Positions 1-9,200 of a stretch of DNA of 64,000 bases are shown one piece after another. The notes beneath the pieces are model-generated. The model was given only the letters and a program-made list of their open reading frames with translations. It made no database searches and was not told the origin of the DNA. Position 1 is the stretch's first letter, and every line of letters starts with the position of its first letter. Source of the DNA: Asticcacaulis sp. AC460 (lineage in GTDB: Bacteria > Pseudomonadota > Alphaproteobacteria > Caulobacterales > Caulobacteraceae); the NCBI RefSeq assembly GCF_000495795.1, contig NZ_AWGD01000008.1, forward strand, positions 1 to 64,000, in the 5' to 3' direction. Made by a program: the position numbers and the translations under genes.

Positions 1-115
1 CTTCAGGATGTGTCTGAGCAGCCCGCGCTGCTGAATCTGCTAACTAATGCCGCCAAGCGGCGGGTTCAGATCGATCCTGAAGTTCGTGTCTGTTCGTGTG
101 GTTCGTGGTGAATCC
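1..115. other. Window edge, no confident gene
   Basis: Frame 1 of the plus strand is open from base 1 to a TGA at 109-111 and could be the last 36 codons of a gene starting outside the window. Its codon use is not clearly like the neighbours and no motif is recognised. The nonamer CTTCAGGAT at 1-9 recurs inverted at 74-82, so the segment may instead be intergenic with a hairpin. Confidence 0.2.
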
Positions 116-1426
116 CTATTCCACCTCAGCCAGGGCCGCGCGCAGGGTTTCGACGATCCGGTCGATATGCGCCTTTTCAAGAATTAGCGGCGGCGACAGG
201 GCGATGATGTCGCCTGTGACGCGGATCATCAGGCCCTTTTCGAAACAGCGGTCGAAGGCCTCGAAAGCCCGCGCGGTCGCCGCACCCGGCCGCGACGCCA
301 GCTCGATCCCGCCGACCAAGCCCAGGTTGCGGATATCGATGACGTGCCGGGCATCGCGGAGGGAATGGATCGCCTCTTCCCAATAGGGCGCCAGCGAGGC
401 CGCCCGGGCGAACAGGTCTTCTTCGCGATAGACCTCAAGCGTTGCCAGGCCGGCGGCGCAGGCGAGCGGATGGCCGGAATAGGTATAGCCGTGGAAGAAC
501 TCGATCGGCGTATCGGCCATCTGCATGAAGGTGTCGTAGATCCGCGTCGACACAGCCACGGCGCCCATGGGGACGGTAGCGTTGGTGATGCCCTTGGCCA
601 GGCACATGATGTCCGGCCGCACGCCGAAATAATCCGCCCCGAAGGCTGCGCCGAGACGGCCGAAGCCGGTGATGACCTCGTCGAAGATCAGCAGGATATC
701 GTGTTTGTCGCAGATGGCGCGCAGGCGCTGAAGGTAGCCCTTGGGCGGCGCCAGCACGCCGGTCGATCCGGCCACAGGCTCGACGATGACAGCAGCGATC
801 GTGCTGGCGTCGTGCAGGGTGACGATGCGTTCCAGCGTATCGGCCAGGTCTGCGCCGTGTTCGGGCTGGCCCTTGGTGAAGAGGTTGCCTTCGACGCCGT
901 GGGTGTGGGGCAGGTGGTCGACACCCGACAGCAGGCTGCCGAAATACATGCGATTGCGGACGATTCCGCCGACCGAAATGCCGCCGAAGCCGACGCCGTG
1001 ATAGGCGCGTTCACGTCCGATCAGCCGGGTGCGGGCGCCATGGCCGCGGACTCTTTGATAGGCGAGGGCGATCTTCAGCGCCGTGTCGGCCGATTCGGAG
1101 CCGGAATTGGTGTAGAAGACGCGCTTTAAGTCATAGGGCAGGATCTTCGACAGCTCGTGGGCGAACTCAAAGGCCAGGGGATGCGCCATGTTGAAAGTCG
1201 GCGCGAAATCCATTTCCGCCGCCTGTTTCTGGATGGCGGCCGTGATCTTTTCGCGGCCGTGGCCGGCATTGACGCACCATAGGGCGGAGGCCCCGTCCAG
1301 GATCTCACGGCCGTCGGCGTCGGTATAAAACATCCCCTTCGCGGAGGTGAGCAGTTTCGGCTTTGCCTTGAACACCTTATTGGGCGTAAATGGCATCCAG
1401 AAATTATCTAAGACGGGGGCGTTCAT
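116..1426 (-). CDS. Class III PLP aminotransferase, beta-alanine/omega-amino acid:pyruvate type
   Basis: A 436-residue fold-type I class III aminotransferase that probably moves the omega-amino group of beta-alanine or a related amine to pyruvate in the cytosol. Visible are the N-terminal FWMPFTPNK, typical of the beta-alanine/pyruvate subgroup, the phosphate-binding TNSGSESADTALK, the IFDEVITGFGR segment and the Schiff-base lysine in CLAKGITN (about residue 278). The reading frame extends upstream to 1486, but the ATG at 1426 has GAGAA before it and gives the usual N-terminus. It is divergent from the GntR gene and the TTGTGATCACAT site at 1458-1469 lies between them. Beta-alanine arises from the aminopropyl part of spermidine, which fits the locus. 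The family is sure; the substrate is inferred. Confidence 0.88.
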   Translation of the reverse strand: MNAPVLDNFWMPFTPNKVFKAKPKLLTSAKGMFYTDADGREILDGASALWCVNAGHGREKITAAIQKQAAEMDFAPTFNMAHPLAFEFAHELSKILPYDLKRVFYTNSGSESADTALKIALAYQRVRGHGARTRLIGRERAYHGVGFGGISVGGIVRNRMYFGSLLSGVDHLPHTHGVEGNLFTKGQPEHGADLADTLERIVTLHDASTIAAVIVEPVAGSTGVLAPPKGYLQRLRAICDKHDILLIFDEVITGFGRLGAAFGADYFGVRPDIMCLAKGITNATVPMGAVAVSTRIYDTFMQMADTPIEFFHGYTYSGHPLACAAGLATLEVYREEDLFARAASLAPYWEEAIHSLRDARHVIDIRNLGLVGGIELASRPGAATARAFEAFDRCFEKGLMIRVTGDIIALSPPLILEKAHIDRIVETLRAALAEVE

Positions 1427-1457
1427 AGTGGTTCTCTTATCGGCGAAAGCGCGTATA

Positions 1458-1469
1458 TTGTGATCACAT
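1458..1469. promoter_or_regulatory. Palindromic operator, site 1 of 5
   Basis: TTGTGATCACAT lies in the divergent spacer between the aminotransferase (start 1426, minus) and the GntR gene (start 1504, plus). The same core recurs at 2279, 9111, 14637 and 23366. The position suits control of both genes, including autoregulation. Confidence 0.7.
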
Positions 1470-1503
1470 CGACGCCGCCGATACAAGAGGCAGGACGAAG
1501 GAA

Positions 1504-2217
1504 ATGAGTGTAGTCAGTCTGGACACGGCGGGCGGGGACGGAAAGGTCCACGACCAGGTCTATGACGCCCTGGCCGACGCCCTGATCAAGGGGCAGATAC
1601 CGCCGCTAAATCCTGTGTCGCTGCGGACCCTGGCGGCAAACCTGGGTGTATCGCCCATGCCGGTGCGGGAAGCTGTGCGGCGGTTGATTGCGGAAAAGGC
1701 CTTGGAACTTCAAGCGTCTAACAAACGTTTACGGGTACCGGACCTGACCGAGAAACGCGTTTTGCAGTTGATGAAGGCGCGCGAATGGGTCGAACCGGAA
1801 CTGGCCGCCTTGGCGACGCCGCGTATGACCAAGGACGCTATTCGGCGACTTCGCGACGATGACGCCAAGCTGATGAAGGCGCTGTCAAGCGGCGATGTCG
1901 GCGGCTACATGCAAGCCAACCAGGATTTTCACTTCTGCATCTATGCTCAGGCCGATGCCGATCTCTTCTACGACCTGGCGCGGACCCTGTGGTTGCAGGT
2001 CGGGCCGTTCATGCGCGTGGTGTTTGGTCGATTGGGGACGGTGCAACTGCCCAAGGACCATCACCAGGATATGATCGCGGCTTTCGAAAGTGGTGACCCC
2101 GAAGCGGTGCGCGTCTCGATGCAGGCGGACGTTCGCGAAGGCATGGAGATGATGCTGGACGTCATCCGATCACGCGCTGAACCTGAACCCAAGCGCCGGC
2201 GGGCCCAGTCAAAGTAA
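1504..2217 (+). CDS. GntR/FadR-family (FCD) transcriptional regulator
   Basis: A 237-residue regulator with an N-terminal winged helix (about residues 15-80, including SPMPVREAVRRLIAEKALE, the typical GntR recognition-helix pattern) and a C-terminal all-helical FCD domain that binds a ligand, often through a metal. The ATG at 1504 has AGGA at 1492-1495. It is divergent from the aminotransferase and lies just upstream of puuC, and five GTGATCAC palindromes mark the transcription starts of the polyamine genes. It is therefore the most likely regulator of this island. The ligand could be putrescine, gamma-glutamyl-putrescine or GABA; this is inference. E. coli uses an unrelated Xre-type PuuR for the same job. 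Confidence 0.9.
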   Translation: MSVVSLDTAGGDGKVHDQVYDALADALIKGQIPPLNPVSLRTLAANLGVSPMPVREAVRRLIAEKALELQASNKRLRVPDLTEKRVLQLMKAREWVEPELAALATPRMTKDAIRRLRDDDAKLMKALSSGDVGGYMQANQDFHFCIYAQADADLFYDLARTLWLQVGPFMRVVFGRLGTVQLPKDHHQDMIAAFESGDPEAVRVSMQADVREGMEMMLDVIRSRAEPEPKRRRAQSK

Positions 2218-2248
2218 AAAGCAGGACCATAAACTCTGCGTGTGCGGC

Positions 2249-2278
2249 TTGACTTTGCCGTGGTCCACAGTGTGTAAA
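2249..2278 (+). promoter_or_regulatory. Probable promoter of puuC operon
   Basis: TTGACT at 2249-2254 and TGTAAA at 2273-2278, 18 bases apart, resemble a sigma-70 promoter. The operator at 2279-2290 directly follows the -10 box and would cover the start point, as expected for a repressor site. Confidence 0.4.
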
Positions 2279-2290
2279 GTGTGATCACAA
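2279..2290. promoter_or_regulatory. Palindromic operator, site 2 of 5
   Basis: GTGTGATCACAA keeps the GTGATCAC core and the right arm of the consensus ATTGTGATCACAAT. It sits 15 bases upstream of the puuC start codon and just downstream of a probable -10 box. Confidence 0.7.
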
Positions 2291-2305
2291 GCTAAGGATT
2301 TTGCC

Positions 2306-3826
2306 ATGCCTGTTTCCGCGCCGCAACCTATTGCCGAATCGCTCGATGGCGTTCTCGCGGCTGTCGCCGCCATCGCCAAGCCGGACAAGGCGCTGATCGA
2401 AGGGCAGGAAACGGCCTCGGCGTCTGGGCGGACCTTTGATAATCGCTCGTCGCGCGACGGTACGCTGATCAACAAGATCGCCGCGTGCGACGGTACCGAT
2501 GTCGATCGCGCCGTGGTGTCGGCGCGGACGGCGTTCGAGGACGGCCGCTGGCGCAAGCTGGCGCCCAAGGTCAGGAAAAAGATCCTGCATCGCCTGGCCG
2601 ACCTTATGGCGGAGCATGCTGAAAACCTGGCGTTGCTGGAAAGCCTGGATACTGGCAAGCCGATCTCCGATGCTCGCAATGTCGATATCCCCCTGGCCAT
2701 CCAGAGCACGCGCTATTACGCAGAGGCCATCGACAAGGTCTATGGCGAGGTCGCGCCGACGCCTTCCGACCGCCTGTCCTATGTCGTGCATGAGCCTCTG
2801 GGGGTGATCGGCGCCATCGTGCCGTGGAACTTCCCGCTGCATATGGCGATGTGGAAGGTCGCGCCGGCCCTGGCCATGGGCAACAGCGTGGTGCTGAAAC
2901 CGGCGGAACTGTCGTCGATGACCGCGCTCTATACGGCGCAACTGGCTTTGGAAGCCGGGGTGCCGCCCGGTGTTTGGAATGTGGTCACCGGCCTGGGCCA
3001 CGAAGCCGGCCAGGCCCTGGCATTGCATATGGATGTGGACATGATTGCGTTCACCGGTTCGGGGCCGGTGGGGCGGACTTTGATGCGGGCCTCGGCCGAC
3101 AGCAATCTGAAGCGCGTGTCGCTGGAACTGGGCGGCAAGTCGCCCCAGATCGTTTTTGCCGATTGCGATGACCTGGATGCGGCGGCATCGAATGCCGCCT
3201 GGGGCGTCTTTTATAACCAGGGTCAGGTGTGCACCGCGGCGTCGCGGTTGCTGGTCGAAGAGAGCATCAAGGACGCGTTTGTCGCTAAGGTCGCGGCGGT
3301 CGCCAAGTCGATCCGCGTCGGCGATCCCTTTGATCCGAAAACACAATTCGGCGCCATGATCTCGTCGCGCCAGATGCATACAGCGCTGGAATATATCGAA
3401 CGCGGTCAGGCCGAAGGTGGGCGGCTGGTCATGGGCGGGCATCAAATCCATGCCGACAGCGGTGGCTACTATGTCGAGCCGTCGCTGATCGACGGCATCA
3501 CCCCGGCCAATGTCCTGGCTCAGGAAGAGGTGTTTGGCCCGGTCCTGTCGGTGTTGACGTTCAAGGATGAGGCCGAGGCCTATAAAATCGCCAATGACAC
3601 GGTGTTTGGGCTGGCGTCCGGGGTGTGGACTGCCAATATAAACAAGGCCATGCGGGCGGCGAGTGCGCTGAAAGCCGGGTTGGTCTGGGTCAATGGCTGG
3701 GATGCCTGCGACATCACCTCTCCGTTCGGGGGCGTGAAGCAGTCCGGTTTCGGCCGCGACCGGTCGCTGCATGCGCTTTACAAATATGCCGACCTCAAGG
3801 CGGTCAGCATCAGCTTCAAGGCCTGA
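2306..3826 (+). CDS. puuC: Gamma-glutamyl-gamma-aminobutyraldehyde dehydrogenase
   Basis: A 506-residue NAD(P)-dependent aldehyde dehydrogenase that would oxidise gamma-glutamyl-gamma-aminobutyraldehyde (or 4-aminobutanal) to the acid in the putrescine pathway. The VPWNFPLHM segment, the general base in LELGGK (Glu about 274) and the nucleophile in NQGQVCTA (Cys about 309) are intact. Length and order match PuuC-type enzymes, and the neighbours (PuuA-, PuuB- and PuuD-like proteins, importer) support the call. AAGGA precedes the ATG at 2306. It is first in a tightly packed run with gabD starting 2 bases after its stop, and is probably under the operator at 2279-2290. Confidence 0.87.
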   Translation: MPVSAPQPIAESLDGVLAAVAAIAKPDKALIEGQETASASGRTFDNRSSRDGTLINKIAACDGTDVDRAVVSARTAFEDGRWRKLAPKVRKKILHRLADLMAEHAENLALLESLDTGKPISDARNVDIPLAIQSTRYYAEAIDKVYGEVAPTPSDRLSYVVHEPLGVIGAIVPWNFPLHMAMWKVAPALAMGNSVVLKPAELSSMTALYTAQLALEAGVPPGVWNVVTGLGHEAGQALALHMDVDMIAFTGSGPVGRTLMRASADSNLKRVSLELGGKSPQIVFADCDDLDAAASNAAWGVFYNQGQVCTAASRLLVEESIKDAFVAKVAAVAKSIRVGDPFDPKTQFGAMISSRQMHTALEYIERGQAEGGRLVMGGHQIHADSGGYYVEPSLIDGITPANVLAQEEVFGPVLSVLTFKDEAEAYKIANDTVFGLASGVWTANINKAMRAASALKAGLVWVNGWDACDITSPFGGVKQSGFGRDRSLHALYKYADLKAVSISFKA

Positions 3827-3828
3827 TC

Positions 3829-5271
3829 ATGCAACTGACTGATAAACAACGCGATCTTCTGGGCGATCTGATTTTTATGGAGCAGGCGGCCGACCGTTTC
3901 GCCGTGCTCAATCCGGCGACCTGCAAGCCTCTGTGCTATGTGAAGGCGCAGGGCGGCGACGAAACCCGGGCAGCGATCGACGCCGCGGAAGCGGCATTTC
4001 CGGCGTGGTCAAAACAGCCTGCAAAGGCGCGTTCAACACTTCTCAAAAACTGGAACAGTCTGGTTTTGGCGCATCAGGAGGAACTGGCCCTGCTGGTCAC
4101 CCTGGAGCAGGGGCGGGTGCTGAAGGAGACGCGCGGCGAGGTCGCCTACGGCGCGTCTTTTATCGAGTGGTTCGCCGAAGAGGCGAAGCGCGCCTATGGC
4201 CGTACCATCCCGGCGACGCTGCCGGGCAAGCACCTCCAGACCATCCGCCAGCCTGTGGGTGTCTGCGCGGCGATTACGCCGTGGAACTTCCCGATCTCGA
4301 TGATCACCCGTAAGGTGGCGCCGGCTTTGGCGGCAGGATGTACGGTTGTCATCAAGCCGTCGGAAGAGACGCCGCTGTCGGCTTTGGCCTTGCTGGTCCT
4401 GGCGAAACAGGCCGGTATTCCGGATGGCGTGATTTCGATGATCACCTCGGTCAAGGCCAAGGAGGTCGGCGAGGTCATGACGTCCGATCCGCGCGTCAAG
4501 AAGCTGAGCTTTACGGGTTCGACCCCGGTGGGCAAGCTGCTCTATGCCGCCTGTGCACCGACGATGAAGAAGGTGTCGATGGAACTGGGCGGCAATGCGC
4601 CGTTCCTGGTGTTCGACGACGCCGATCTCGATGCGGCCATTGAAGGCGTGCTGGCGTCGAAATACCGCAATTCCGGCCAGACCTGTGTCTGCGCCAACCG
4701 TATCCTGGTCCAGGCCGGCATCTATGACCGGTTTGCCGCGGCCTTGGTCACCAAGGTCAAGGCGATGAAGCTGGAGCCTGGCTGGCAGGATGACGCCACG
4801 CTGGGGCCGCTGATCAATCAGAGAGCCATCGACAAGGTGCAGCAGTTGGTTGACGACGCTGTGGCCAAGGGCGCCAGGATCGAGACCGGCGGCAAGGCGC
4901 ACGACCTGTTCTATGAGGGCAGCGTGTTGACCGACGTGACGCGCGACATGGAGATTTTCGACGTCGAGATCTTCGGGCCGGTGGCGCCTTTGTTCAAGTT
5001 CGACACCGAGGACGAAGCCATCCGCCTGGCCAATGACACGCCGTTCGGGTTGGCGGCCTATGCCTATACCCGCGATATCGGCCGCGCCATGCGCGTGGCA
5101 GCGCATCTCGACTACGGCATGGTGGGGATGAACGACGGTATTATCTCGACCGAGGTTACGCCGTTCGGCGGTGTCAAGGAGTCCGGCATCGGCCGCGAAG
5201 GCGCCATCGAGGGCATGGAAGAATATCTCAATATCAAATACATCTCCTACGGCGGTTTGGGGGACATTTGA
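3829..5271 (+). CDS. gabD: Succinate-semialdehyde dehydrogenase
   Basis: A 480-residue aldehyde dehydrogenase of the GabD type that oxidises succinate semialdehyde, the transamination product of GABA, to succinate for the TCA cycle. It shows TPWNFPISMITRK, the base in MELGGNAP (Glu about 252) and the nucleophile in SGQTCVCANR (Cys about 286); the second Cys two residues on is typical of SSADH. The open frame runs back to 3625 inside puuC, but the ATG at 3829 gives the family's N-terminus (MQLTDKQRDLL). Its stop overlaps the next gene's TTG start (TTGA), indicating translational coupling. Confidence 0.9.
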   Translation: MQLTDKQRDLLGDLIFMEQAADRFAVLNPATCKPLCYVKAQGGDETRAAIDAAEAAFPAWSKQPAKARSTLLKNWNSLVLAHQEELALLVTLEQGRVLKETRGEVAYGASFIEWFAEEAKRAYGRTIPATLPGKHLQTIRQPVGVCAAITPWNFPISMITRKVAPALAAGCTVVIKPSEETPLSALALLVLAKQAGIPDGVISMITSVKAKEVGEVMTSDPRVKKLSFTGSTPVGKLLYAACAPTMKKVSMELGGNAPFLVFDDADLDAAIEGVLASKYRNSGQTCVCANRILVQAGIYDRFAAALVTKVKAMKLEPGWQDDATLGPLINQRAIDKVQQLVDDAVAKGARIETGGKAHDLFYEGSVLTDVTRDMEIFDVEIFGPVAPLFKFDTEDEAIRLANDTPFGLAAYAYTRDIGRAMRVAAHLDYGMVGMNDGIISTEVTPFGGVKESGIGREGAIEGMEEYLNIKYISYGGLGDI

Positions 5272-6599
5272 CGCTTCAGGATTTCATTTCGCAACAACGC
5301 GAAGTGTTTGCGTTGGCGCACCCACAGTCCAAAGCCTTGTCCGAAAAGGCTTCGGCGTGGCGCGGAGGCGTGCCCATGCACTGGATGCGGGACTGGGCGT
5401 CAACGTTTCCCATATATGCGAAGTGTGCTTCCGGCGCCACTTTGACGGATGTCGACGGCATTGCGTACGACGATTTTTGTTTAGGTGACACACCGTCGAT
5501 GTTCGGCCATGCCCGGGCCGAGCTGGCGGCCGCCGTCGCTGACCAGGCAGGGCAGGGCGTTGGCTATATGCTGCCCATGCCGTTGAGCAATGTTGTCGGT
5601 GACCTGTTGTGTGAGCGCTTCGGCATGGATCAATGGCAGGTGGCGACGACAGCGTCGGACGCCAACCGTGCCGTCATCCGCTGGGCTCGCGCCATTACCG
5701 GGCGCGAGCGGATCCTGGTGTTCGACGGCTGCTATCACGGCATGGTCGAGGACTGTTTCGTCGCGCTGTATGACGGCGTGCCGTCGAACAAGACCGGCCT
5801 GATCGGGCAGGTCCACGACCAGACGCAGACCACGACGGTCATTGCGTTCAATGACCTGGCGGCTTTGGAAGCGGCCCTGGCGACAGGTAATATCGCCGCT
5901 GTCCTGGCCGAGCCGGTGATGACCAACTGCGGCATGATCCGGCCGGATGATGGGTTTTTGCAGGCGTTGCGCGATCTGTGCACGGCGCATGGCACGCTTC
6001 TGGTCATGGATGAGACCCATACCCTGTCGTCCGATCCGCGCGGCTATTGCGTCGCGCACGGCCTGAAGCCCGACATGTTTGTCGTCGGCAAGGCCATCGC
6101 CGGTGGTATTCCGGCCGCGGTGTGGGGTGTGACGGCCGAGGTCGCTGCGCGCATGGACGAGGCTCAGGCGCGGATCGGGCCCGGTCAGTCGGGCATCGGC
6201 ACGACCTTGTCCGGCAATGCCTTGGTGATGCGTGCCATCCACACGGTCCTGACGCAGATCGCCACCCAGCCGGCCTATGATCATATGCTGGCGGGCGCCG
6301 AATATCTGGTTGCGGGGCTGGATCGGGTCATTGCCGGGCTGCCGTGGTGCACGGTCCATGTCGGCGCCCGGGTGGAGCTGGTTTTTGCGCCGGAACCGCC
6401 GCGCAATGCCGAAGAGATGCGCCGCTATCTCGACCACGACCTGCTCGACGCCTTTCATCTGTTTCTGATCAACCGCGGCGTGCTGATTGCGCCGTTCCAC
6501 AATATGATGCTCATCTCGCCGCAAACGCAGACTCAGGCTATCGATCGGCTGGTCGACGCCGTCGCCGCTTTTGCGCACCATTACAGGGAATTTTCATGA
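5268..6599 (+). CDS. Class III aminotransferase, glutamate-1-semialdehyde-aminotransferase-like
   Basis: A 443-residue PLP enzyme of the class III family, nearer to glutamate-1-semialdehyde 2,1-aminomutases than to the other two aminotransferases of this locus. DGCYHGMVEDC, LLVMDETHTLS (Asp that binds the PLP nitrogen) and the Schiff-base lysine in VVGKAIAGG (about 275) are present. It starts with a rare TTG at 5268 overlapping the gabD stop and ends overlapping the ATG of the next gene, so it lies inside the puu operon. It could transaminate GABA to feed GabD. Heme synthesis is unlikely from context. Family sure, substrate unknown. Confidence 0.8.
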   Translation: MTLQDFISQQREVFALAHPQSKALSEKASAWRGGVPMHWMRDWASTFPIYAKCASGATLTDVDGIAYDDFCLGDTPSMFGHARAELAAAVADQAGQGVGYMLPMPLSNVVGDLLCERFGMDQWQVATTASDANRAVIRWARAITGRERILVFDGCYHGMVEDCFVALYDGVPSNKTGLIGQVHDQTQTTTVIAFNDLAALEAALATGNIAAVLAEPVMTNCGMIRPDDGFLQALRDLCTAHGTLLVMDETHTLSSDPRGYCVAHGLKPDMFVVGKAIAGGIPAAVWGVTAEVAARMDEAQARIGPGQSGIGTTLSGNALVMRAIHTVLTQIATQPAYDHMLAGAEYLVAGLDRVIAGLPWCTVHVGARVELVFAPEPPRNAEEMRRYLDHDLLDAFHLFLINRGVLIAPFHNMMLISPQTQTQAIDRLVDAVAAFAHHYREFS

Positions 6600-7990
6600 G
6601 CCTGCCGCCGCACCCCATGGTCGCTACCGTTGATGAGGCCAAGGCCTTCCTCGATGCCCATCCGCATATCGTCTATTTCGAGATCCTGTTCACCTCGATG
6701 ACCGGCGTGCCGCGCGGCAAGCGCCTGCGCCGGCATGAACTGCTGCCGATCTACGAATATGGTCGTTTCCTGCCGGGCTCGATCCTGGTGGTCGATACCC
6801 TGGGCGCCGACTGCGAAGACACCGGCCTGGTCTGGGAAGACGGCGACGCCGACCGTGTGGCGCGGCCGGTGCCGGGCACGCTGGTGCCGGCGCCGTGGCT
6901 GGGCGACGATGTCGGCCAGGTCATGTTGTCGCTGTACGAACTGGACGGCACGCCCAACGACCTCGACCCGCGCCATGTGTTGCAGCGCGTGCTGGACCGC
7001 TACAAGGCCGATGGCCTGACGCCGGTGGTGGCGTGCGAGCTGGAATATTATCTGGTCGATATCGAGCGCGGTCATGACGGCGAACTGTTGCCGGCGACCA
7101 GCTTCACCACGGGGGAGACGCCCAAGGGCATCCAGGTCTACGGCCTGCCCGAGATCGAGGCCCACGGCGACTTTTTCCGGCAATTGTGGGAAACCGCCGA
7201 CATCCAGAACATCCCGCTGGAAGGGGCTATTTCCGAATTCGCGCCTGGCCAGGTCGAACTGACCCTGAAGCACAAGCCTGATGCCTTAAGAGCTGCCGAC
7301 GACGCGGTGATGTACAAGCGCCTGGCCAAGGGTGTGGCCTTGTCGCTGGGGATCGAAGCGACCTTCATGGCCAAGCCATGGGCGGACCGCGCCGGTTCGG
7401 GCTTCCACGTCCATATCAGCGTCGCCGACAAGGACGGAGCGAACCTGTGCGCCGACGCCGATCCGCAGGGCTCGCCGTTGCTGCTGAACATGATCGGCGG
7501 GATGAAGGATCACTTGGCCGACGTCATGGGTATCCTGGCACCCGGCGCCAACAGCTACAAGCGTTTCAAGGCCAATTCCTATGCCCCGGTCGGCCTGACC
7601 TGGGGGGTGAATAACCGCACGGTGTCATTGCGCGTCACCGCCGGCCCGGCCCATACCCGCCACGTCGAACACCGGGTCGCCGGCGCCGACGGCAATCCGT
7701 ACCTGGTCCTGGCCGCCATCCTGGCCTGCGCCCATTACGGCATCACGCAAAAGACCGATCCCGGTCCGGCGGTGGTCGGCAACGGCTATGCCGTGGCCGC
7801 CGAAACCGGCGCGACGCTTCCGACCAACTGGTTCGCGGCTGTGGACTATCTCGACAAGTCGGCCGTTCTGCGCGACTATCTCGGCGACCGCTTTGTCGAC
7901 ATGTATGTCAAGGTCAAGCGCACCGAACAGGCGCGCTTCTATGAGGAGATTACATCGCTCGACTACGACTGGTATCTGCGCAACGCGTAG
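6596..7990 (+). CDS. puuA: Glutamine synthetase-like gamma-glutamylpolyamine synthetase
   Basis: A 464-residue protein with the glutamine synthetase catalytic domain: ELEYYLVD (metal-binding Glu region), the GSGFHVHISV strand and KRFKANSYAPVGLTWGVNNR. In PuuA-type enzymes glutamate is ligated to putrescine (or another amine) using ATP. It lacks the adenylylation-loop context of true GlnA. The ATG at 6596 overlaps the stop of the preceding gene (ATGA), although the frame is open upstream. It is the first of two such genes in the window; the other, at 21835-23262, is only distantly similar and has its own operator, so the two may use different amines. Confidence 0.83.
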   Translation: MSLPPHPMVATVDEAKAFLDAHPHIVYFEILFTSMTGVPRGKRLRRHELLPIYEYGRFLPGSILVVDTLGADCEDTGLVWEDGDADRVARPVPGTLVPAPWLGDDVGQVMLSLYELDGTPNDLDPRHVLQRVLDRYKADGLTPVVACELEYYLVDIERGHDGELLPATSFTTGETPKGIQVYGLPEIEAHGDFFRQLWETADIQNIPLEGAISEFAPGQVELTLKHKPDALRAADDAVMYKRLAKGVALSLGIEATFMAKPWADRAGSGFHVHISVADKDGANLCADADPQGSPLLLNMIGGMKDHLADVMGILAPGANSYKRFKANSYAPVGLTWGVNNRTVSLRVTAGPAHTRHVEHRVAGADGNPYLVLAAILACAHYGITQKTDPGPAVVGNGYAVAAETGATLPTNWFAAVDYLDKSAVLRDYLGDRFVDMYVKVKRTEQARFYEEITSLDYDWYLRNA

Positions 7991-8013
7991 TGAGCAGGCA
8001 AGGGGAGGGGACT

Positions 8014-9075
8014 GTGACATCGCGACGTTCCATACTGGCCGGCCTGGGCGCCGCGGCCGTCGGCTTCATCCTGTCCGGCGGGGCGCAAGCCGCCGGCAAG
8101 AAGCTGAACTTTCTCAACTGGGACACCTATATCGGCGACACCACCCTCAAGGACTTTCGGCGTGAAACCGGCGTTGAGGTCGACATGTACTTTTTTCAGA
8201 CCAACGACGAGCTGTTCGCCAGGATGAAAGGCGGCGATTCGGGTTTCGATGTCATTGTCCCGTCGGACGACAATCTGAGCCATATGATCGCCGCCAATCT
8301 CTTGCAGCCGCTCGATCATCAACGCCTGCCCAACTTCGCCAATATAGATCCGGCGTTTCGCAATCCGCCTTACGATCCCGGCTGCCGTTATGCCATGCCG
8401 TTCAGCTGGCTGATGCTGGGGATCGGCTATCGCAAGTCGATCATGCGCGCAGGCGCCGTGCCCGACTCGTGGGGCTGGCTGTTTGACAGCAACATCTATG
8501 ACGGCAATGTCGCCCTGGTGGGCGATCCCTTGCCTCTGTTTACGGCAGCGTCCCTGTATCTCGGTCATGGCGCAGACGGCCTGACGCCTCAGGTGATCAG
8601 CGACATCGAAGCCCTGCTGAAGCGGCGCAACGCGACCTATCACCAGGATGACGGCCAGGATCGTTTGCTGGCGGGCGAGGTTGAGCTGGTGATGGAGTAT
8701 AACGGTGACATCGCGCAGGTGATTTCGATCGAAGCGAGCGTTCTCGCCGACGGTGACCTTGGGTTCGTTGTGCCGAAGGAGGGCGGGTTACTGGCGGCCG
8801 ATAGCTGGGCCATTCCGGCCAATGCGCCCAATCCCGAGGCAGCCCACGCCTTTCTGAACTTCATGCTGAGTGTCGAAGGCGGCCGCGACATCATCAAGAC
8901 CATCATGTATCCCACGCCGAACGCCGCCGTGCGCGCAGCCATGCCGCAAAGCTATCGCGATAGTCCCGTCCTGTTTCCGCCGTTGGGCGCGTCGGCTTTC
9001 GCGAAGCGGCCGGGCGACGATATTGTCGCCCTGGTCGAGGCGGCGTGGAGTCGCGTTATGGACGAGGCCGAATGA
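8014..9075 (+). CDS. Polyamine ABC transporter periplasmic binding protein (soluble paralogue)
   Basis: A 353-residue PotD/PotF-type binding protein. The N-terminus TSRRSILAGLGAAAVGF is a Tat-like signal ending near AQAAG, with no lipobox. The family signature KLNFLNWDTYIGDTTL and the VPSDDNLS and YNGDIAQ segments match the neighbouring PotF-like protein. GTG at 8014 is preferred over GTG at 7990 because AGGGGAGGGG (8001-8010) lies right before it. It overlaps no permease and probably shares the permeases encoded downstream, or acts as a polyamine sensor or scavenger. The close repetition of the same protein type is a local duplication that has diverged strongly. Confidence 0.82.
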   Translation: MTSRRSILAGLGAAAVGFILSGGAQAAGKKLNFLNWDTYIGDTTLKDFRRETGVEVDMYFFQTNDELFARMKGGDSGFDVIVPSDDNLSHMIAANLLQPLDHQRLPNFANIDPAFRNPPYDPGCRYAMPFSWLMLGIGYRKSIMRAGAVPDSWGWLFDSNIYDGNVALVGDPLPLFTAASLYLGHGADGLTPQVISDIEALLKRRNATYHQDDGQDRLLAGEVELVMEYNGDIAQVISIEASVLADGDLGFVVPKEGGLLAADSWAIPANAPNPEAAHAFLNFMLSVEGGRDIIKTIMYPTPNAAVRAAMPQSYRDSPVLFPPLGASAFAKRPGDDIVALVEAAWSRVMDEAE

Positions 9076-9110
9076 GCACGCAGGTGCGAGAAAACAGCGT
9101 TTCGTCCGTG

Positions 9111-9122
9111 TTGTGATCACAT
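9111..9122. promoter_or_regulatory. Palindromic operator, site 3 of 5
   Basis: TTGTGATCACAT lies between the two binding-protein genes, 79 bases before the start of the second. It implies a separate promoter for the importer operon. A TTGACA follows at 9130-9135. Confidence 0.7.
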
Positions 9123-9200
9123 TAGGGGATTGACAGGTTGTTAATCCCGTATTCCTCTGGCGTCGGATATTTGCTGCAGCTTCACAAGGAGACCGGGTCC

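Noticed and set aside
2285-3772. Minus-strand open frame of about 495 codons opposite puuC
   Set aside because: Rich in Arg, His and Gln, as is usual for shadow frames of GC-rich genes; no domain.
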